From: CAWVWD01 sp965662365
GTDB taxonomy: Bacteria > Bacteroidota > Bacteroidia > Chitinophagales > Saprospiraceae
NCBI GenBank assembly: GCA_965662365.1
Contig: CBFIHR010000129.1
Coordinates: 1-7,998 of the forward strand
Length of the DNA: 7,998 nt
Reading direction: 5' to 3'
Shown here: positions 5,550-7,998 of the stretch, in pieces
Layout of the letters: each line of letters opens with the position of its first letter
Position numbering within the stretch: the stretch's first letter is position 1
Notes under the pieces: generated by a model
The model's database searches: none
What the model was told of the DNA's origin: nothing
What the model saw: only the letters and a program-made list of their open reading frames with translations
Program-made: the position numbers and the translations under genes

Positions 5550-7485
5550 CCACCCGTCGTTCTCCTGCTGCATCGACGCTATACACCGAATTTCGTTTAT
5601 CATTTGCTTTATCACTCACCGAAATTGCTGCTTTGGTTTCTCCGAAAGGGGAATTAGAAATTTTCAATTGACCATTATTTAAATACATTTTAAAAATACC
5701 ATTACCGTAGGTATTAAAATGATTGCGAACACAATCGACCCGCCGTTTTGATAAGTTCAGATTATAATCCGTTTTAGCGATCGGTGAAGCGAAGCCTTTT
5801 AGTACGATTTCAATTGTTTCGCCGGCTTGTAAATGTTTGAGTAAAATGGTCGAAAAAGCCTCTAAATTATCATATCCATTTTTTATTTTGTTGTCAAAAA
5901 AATTATTGATTTCATTCGTAAAAATAGCCTTTTCGGACGCTGAAAGCGGTGCGGTGAATTTTCGTACATACTCCGATTTTCGAGCATAATAACTTTGGTA
6001 AGCTGTTGCGTAATCTACGTTTGTTGTTGTTTGTCTTGTTCGAGGGTTCGGTTCGTCATTATGAAAATAAAGTGCTAACGGCAAAAACTGACTCAACTCC
6101 TCCAGAGGTGTTAGAGGTTGTTTGGGTTCAGTCGGTTTGTCTGTTATTGGTGGATTTTCTGTAATTATTTTTGTCGGAATTTCGGTAGCGACAACTGGCG
6201 GAATTTCCGTCGGAATTTTAGGTTTTTTAGGTTCTTCAGGGCTTTTGTCGCCCAATTCAAACGCATAAATATCAAAGCAACACGAGCCTTTTGTCAAGCT
6301 CAAACTCCCTTTTCGGTTAGAGGAGAAATAGCCAGTTTTGCTGTCGGCATTCAAGCGAAAATAAACATCGTTATAACTACTATTCAGCGGATAACCAGCA
6401 TTTTCAATCTTCGACCAACCTCCTTTTTTACGTTTTACTTTATAAATATCCAACTTACCCAATCCACCATTTCTATCTGAAGAAAAATAAAGTGTTTGTG
6501 TATGATTATCATAAAAAGGCGTAATATTTTGAGTAGCGGTTTTATCGTCCAAAAATTGCATTTTAGTAGGAGTTTTCCATTTGCCGCTTTGCAATAATTC
6601 GCTTCGCCAAATCGTCATTTTACCGCTTCTATCCGATACAAAATACAAGTAAGTTTTATTATCCAAACTATCAAAGGCAATCGTTGGATGCGTATTTGTA
6701 CAGCCTTCTTTATTAATTTTTGAATGAAGTTTTTGAGCGGTTTGCCACTTGTCATTTTCCTTTTTTCGGTGATAAATTTCGCATTGTTGTTGTCCATTTT
6801 TCGATACACAAATTGTGTAATAGACTTCGTTTTCATTTACAAAAAAAGCATTGGCGGTACTTTTTCCTTTCGTATTAAAACGCTGTTTGAGCGGCAACCC
6901 CTTTTCCTCATTTTGAGCAATAATTAGTTTTGAAATATAATCTTTTTGCTTTTTTTGATTTGTTATTTTGAAGCGATACGAAGAATAATACAAGTCCTCT
7001 CCTACCCTTTGTGCCGCAAAATCTGGATACCTTGTATTGATAGATTTTTCTAAATGTTGAATATCAATTTTAATCGGATTTTGCTTCAATTTTTGAGCAT
7101 TGTCGATGGCTTGTTGTGCTTGTCGCAAATTATATTTTTGTGCAATTTTTTGAGCGGCGTCATAATCGCCCAAAGCCATTTTAGTATCGAGCCAGCCATT
7201 TTCAAAGTCAAAAACCTTAGAGGTTTGTCCTTCTTTTTCTATTTTGGTATAATAATAATCGGCGATTTCAAACAACTGATACCCATAAGCCGCTTCCGCT
7301 AATTTTCCCCAAAGTTCAGCCTTAGATGAGTCAATCTGCATCGCCATTTTAAAATGATTGTACGCATCATACATTTCATTTTGAGCCAAAGCGTTATCGC
7401 CCGCTTTGACGAATGCTTTGTAGGTTTGTGCATTGGTGCAGATGGGTGTAATTATTACTAAAATGGCGATGACAAAATATTTCAT
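5530..7485 (-). CDS. TPR-PD40-OmpA-like envelope protein
   Basis: The 651-residue product starts with a signal peptide (hydrophobic 4-15, likely cleavage after A19 in TNA-QT). Residues 22-130 look like tetratricopeptide repeats (KAGDNALAQNEMYDAYNHFKMAM and following helices). Residues about 160-410 carry PD40/WD40-like beta-propeller blades, seen in FVSDRSGKMTIW (282-293), LYFSSDRNGGLGKLDIY (332-348) and GYFSSNRKG (385-393). A proline/threonine-rich linker with TEIP repeats spans about 415-460. The C-terminal region (466-651) is OmpA-like: ALYFHNDEPNPRTR (471-484), NLNLSKRRVDCVRNHF (575-590) and a final RRVEI. This suggests peptidoglycan anchoring in the periplasm or outer membrane. The order resembles PorE of the type IX secretion system, but no carboxypeptidase-regulatory domain is seen, so PorE is not claimed. 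It lies downstream of a DUF6503-like gene on the same strand, 87 bases away. The start ATG is the first that gives a full signal peptide. Confidence 0.88.
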   Translation of the reverse strand: MKYFVIAILVIITPICTNAQTYKAFVKAGDNALAQNEMYDAYNHFKMAMQIDSSKAELWGKLAEAAYGYQLFEIADYYYTKIEKEGQTSKVFDFENGWLDTKMALGDYDAAQKIAQKYNLRQAQQAIDNAQKLKQNPIKIDIQHLEKSINTRYPDFAAQRVGEDLYYSSYRFKITNQKKQKDYISKLIIAQNEEKGLPLKQRFNTKGKSTANAFFVNENEVYYTICVSKNGQQQCEIYHRKKENDKWQTAQKLHSKINKEGCTNTHPTIAFDSLDNKTYLYFVSDRSGKMTIWRSELLQSGKWKTPTKMQFLDDKTATQNITPFYDNHTQTLYFSSDRNGGLGKLDIYKVKRKKGGWSKIENAGYPLNSSYNDVYFRLNADSKTGYFSSNRKGSLSLTKGSCCFDIYAFELGDKSPEEPKKPKIPTEIPPVVATEIPTKIITENPPITDKPTEPKQPLTPLEELSQFLPLALYFHNDEPNPRTRQTTTNVDYATAYQSYYARKSEYVRKFTAPLSASEKAIFTNEINNFFDNKIKNGYDNLEAFSTILLKHLQAGETIEIVLKGFASPIAKTDYNLNLSKRRVDCVRNHFNTYGNGIFKMYLNNGQLKISNSPFGETKAAISVSDKANDKRNSVYSVDAAGERRVEILEVR

Positions 7486-7560
7486 TTTTCAAGTTTTAAG
7501 GAGCAACCCTTTTATAGTATGTAATAAATTCGCTTTCTATTTGATAATCAATATTTTGTG

Positions 7561-7572
7561 GTATAATTATAC
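7561..7572. repeat. 12-bp perfect palindrome after the DUF6503-like stop
   Basis: GTATAATTATAC is a perfect 12-bp palindrome directly abutting the stop codon of the DUF6503-like gene. It could be a weak terminator stem or an operator for the OmpA-like gene, or chance in AT-rich DNA. Confidence 0.25.
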
Positions 7573-7998
7573 TTATAACACTTCAAAAGAATCACTTGAT
7601 ATTTCTTTTAAAACCTTAATATCACTTAATTTATAATCTCCTCGACTACCAGAAAGCATAATATTTCCGTATTGTTCATAATCTGCCCACGGCGTGACAA
7701 AACGTGGTTTCTCATCCTCGAAGTTGGTGAAAAAAGCCCATTGAATGACCAAGTGACTTGCTTTATCAACATAAACGTGATATTTATTTTCAGGTGTATC
7801 GCCGACATTTTCGAAAGTCAATTGTAGGACATCAACGGCTATTTCATTAACTTTATCTTCTCCGAGATATTTTAAACTAAGCCCGGAATCTTTTAATTTA
7901 TACGGCATTACCAGCCAGTAAGAATCATTAATCCAAACGGATTTTCCCTTGTTTAATAATTCTTGTAATTCGCTTTTATCTGTGACTTCGACGCCATC
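7573..7998 (-). CDS. DUF6503-like protein, partial (3' end only)
   Basis: The frame is open from the window edge to the TAA at 7573-7575, giving the last 141 residues; the start lies beyond position 7998. An internal ATG at 7906-7908 could be mistaken for a start, but the upstream 30 codons are open and contain the conserved WINDSYWLVMPYKLKD segment. Other features are LQLTFENVGDTPENKYHVYV and WAFFTNFEDEKPRFVTPWADYEQYG. The mixed strand-rich, Trp/Tyr-rich pattern matches DUF6503-type proteins of Bacteroidota, often exported lipoproteins of unknown function; the signal region is outside the window. It is encoded upstream of the OmpA-like gene on the same strand, and the 87-base gap allows but does not show co-transcription. 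The family call is by recollection. Confidence 0.65.
   Translation of the reverse strand, partial: DGVEVTDKSELQELLNKGKSVWINDSYWLVMPYKLKDSGLSLKYLGEDKVNEIAVDVLQLTFENVGDTPENKYHVYVDKASHLVIQWAFFTNFEDEKPRFVTPWADYEQYGNIMLSGSRGDYKLSDIKVLKEISSDSFEVL

Noticed and set aside
6118..6480. Plus-strand ORF inside the OmpA-like gene
   Set aside because: It lies wholly within the opposite coding frame and has low-complexity Phe/Arg composition typical of an antisense shadow.
7573..7908. A complete 111-residue gene starting at the ATG at 7908
   Set aside because: The same frame is open to the window edge and encodes conserved-looking residues before that ATG, so it is the end of a longer gene.

Overview
This window reads as chromosomal DNA of a member of the Bacteroidota, probably an environmental Saprospiria/Chitinophagia/Flavobacteriia-type lineage; the sequence does not allow a closer call. 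The evidence is AT-rich intergenic DNA, -7 boxes of the Bacteroidota form TAnnTTTG in the rpsO/YkoF-like divergent spacer, mostly absent Shine-Dalgarno sequences, and families typical of the phylum: a TPR-PD40-OmpA envelope protein, a DUF6503-like protein, and a secreted leucine-rich-repeat (LRR) protein.

Layout. Positions 1-540 have no convincing gene. They hold a degenerate tandem array of palindromic 20-21 bp units (2-120), a run of stem-loops (226-380), and a leader with competing hairpins ending in a terminator-like stem just before a small LRR gene (541-897, +). That LRR gene appears frameshifted: its expected C-terminal cap is encoded in the +1 frame up to 952. The spacer 898-1275 holds a likely terminator, a decayed C/G-rich inverted repeat, and two hairpins that are reverse complements of each other, directly upstream of recG (1276-3381, +). 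recG converges with rpsO (3442-3717, -), with a terminator hairpin between them. rpsO diverges from a small YkoF/thiamine-binding-like gene (3866-4120, +), with back-to-back promoters. After a 232 bp spacer comes an AI-2E/PerM-family membrane protein (4353-5465, +). This converges with a large TPR-PD40-OmpA-like envelope protein (5530-7485, -). Upstream of that on the minus strand is the 3' part of a DUF6503-like gene (7573-7998, -) running off the window edge.

How the genes relate. The genes are mostly separate transcription units: recG handles replication-fork and recombination repair, rpsO is the 30S protein S15, the YkoF-like protein probably binds a thiamine-type ligand, the PerM-like protein is an inner-membrane transporter, and the last two are envelope or exported proteins. 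I see no operon forming a new pathway and no convincing undescribed system. The parts most worth a second look are the repeat-rich, structured non-coding DNA in the first 1.3 kb and the broken LRR gene within it.
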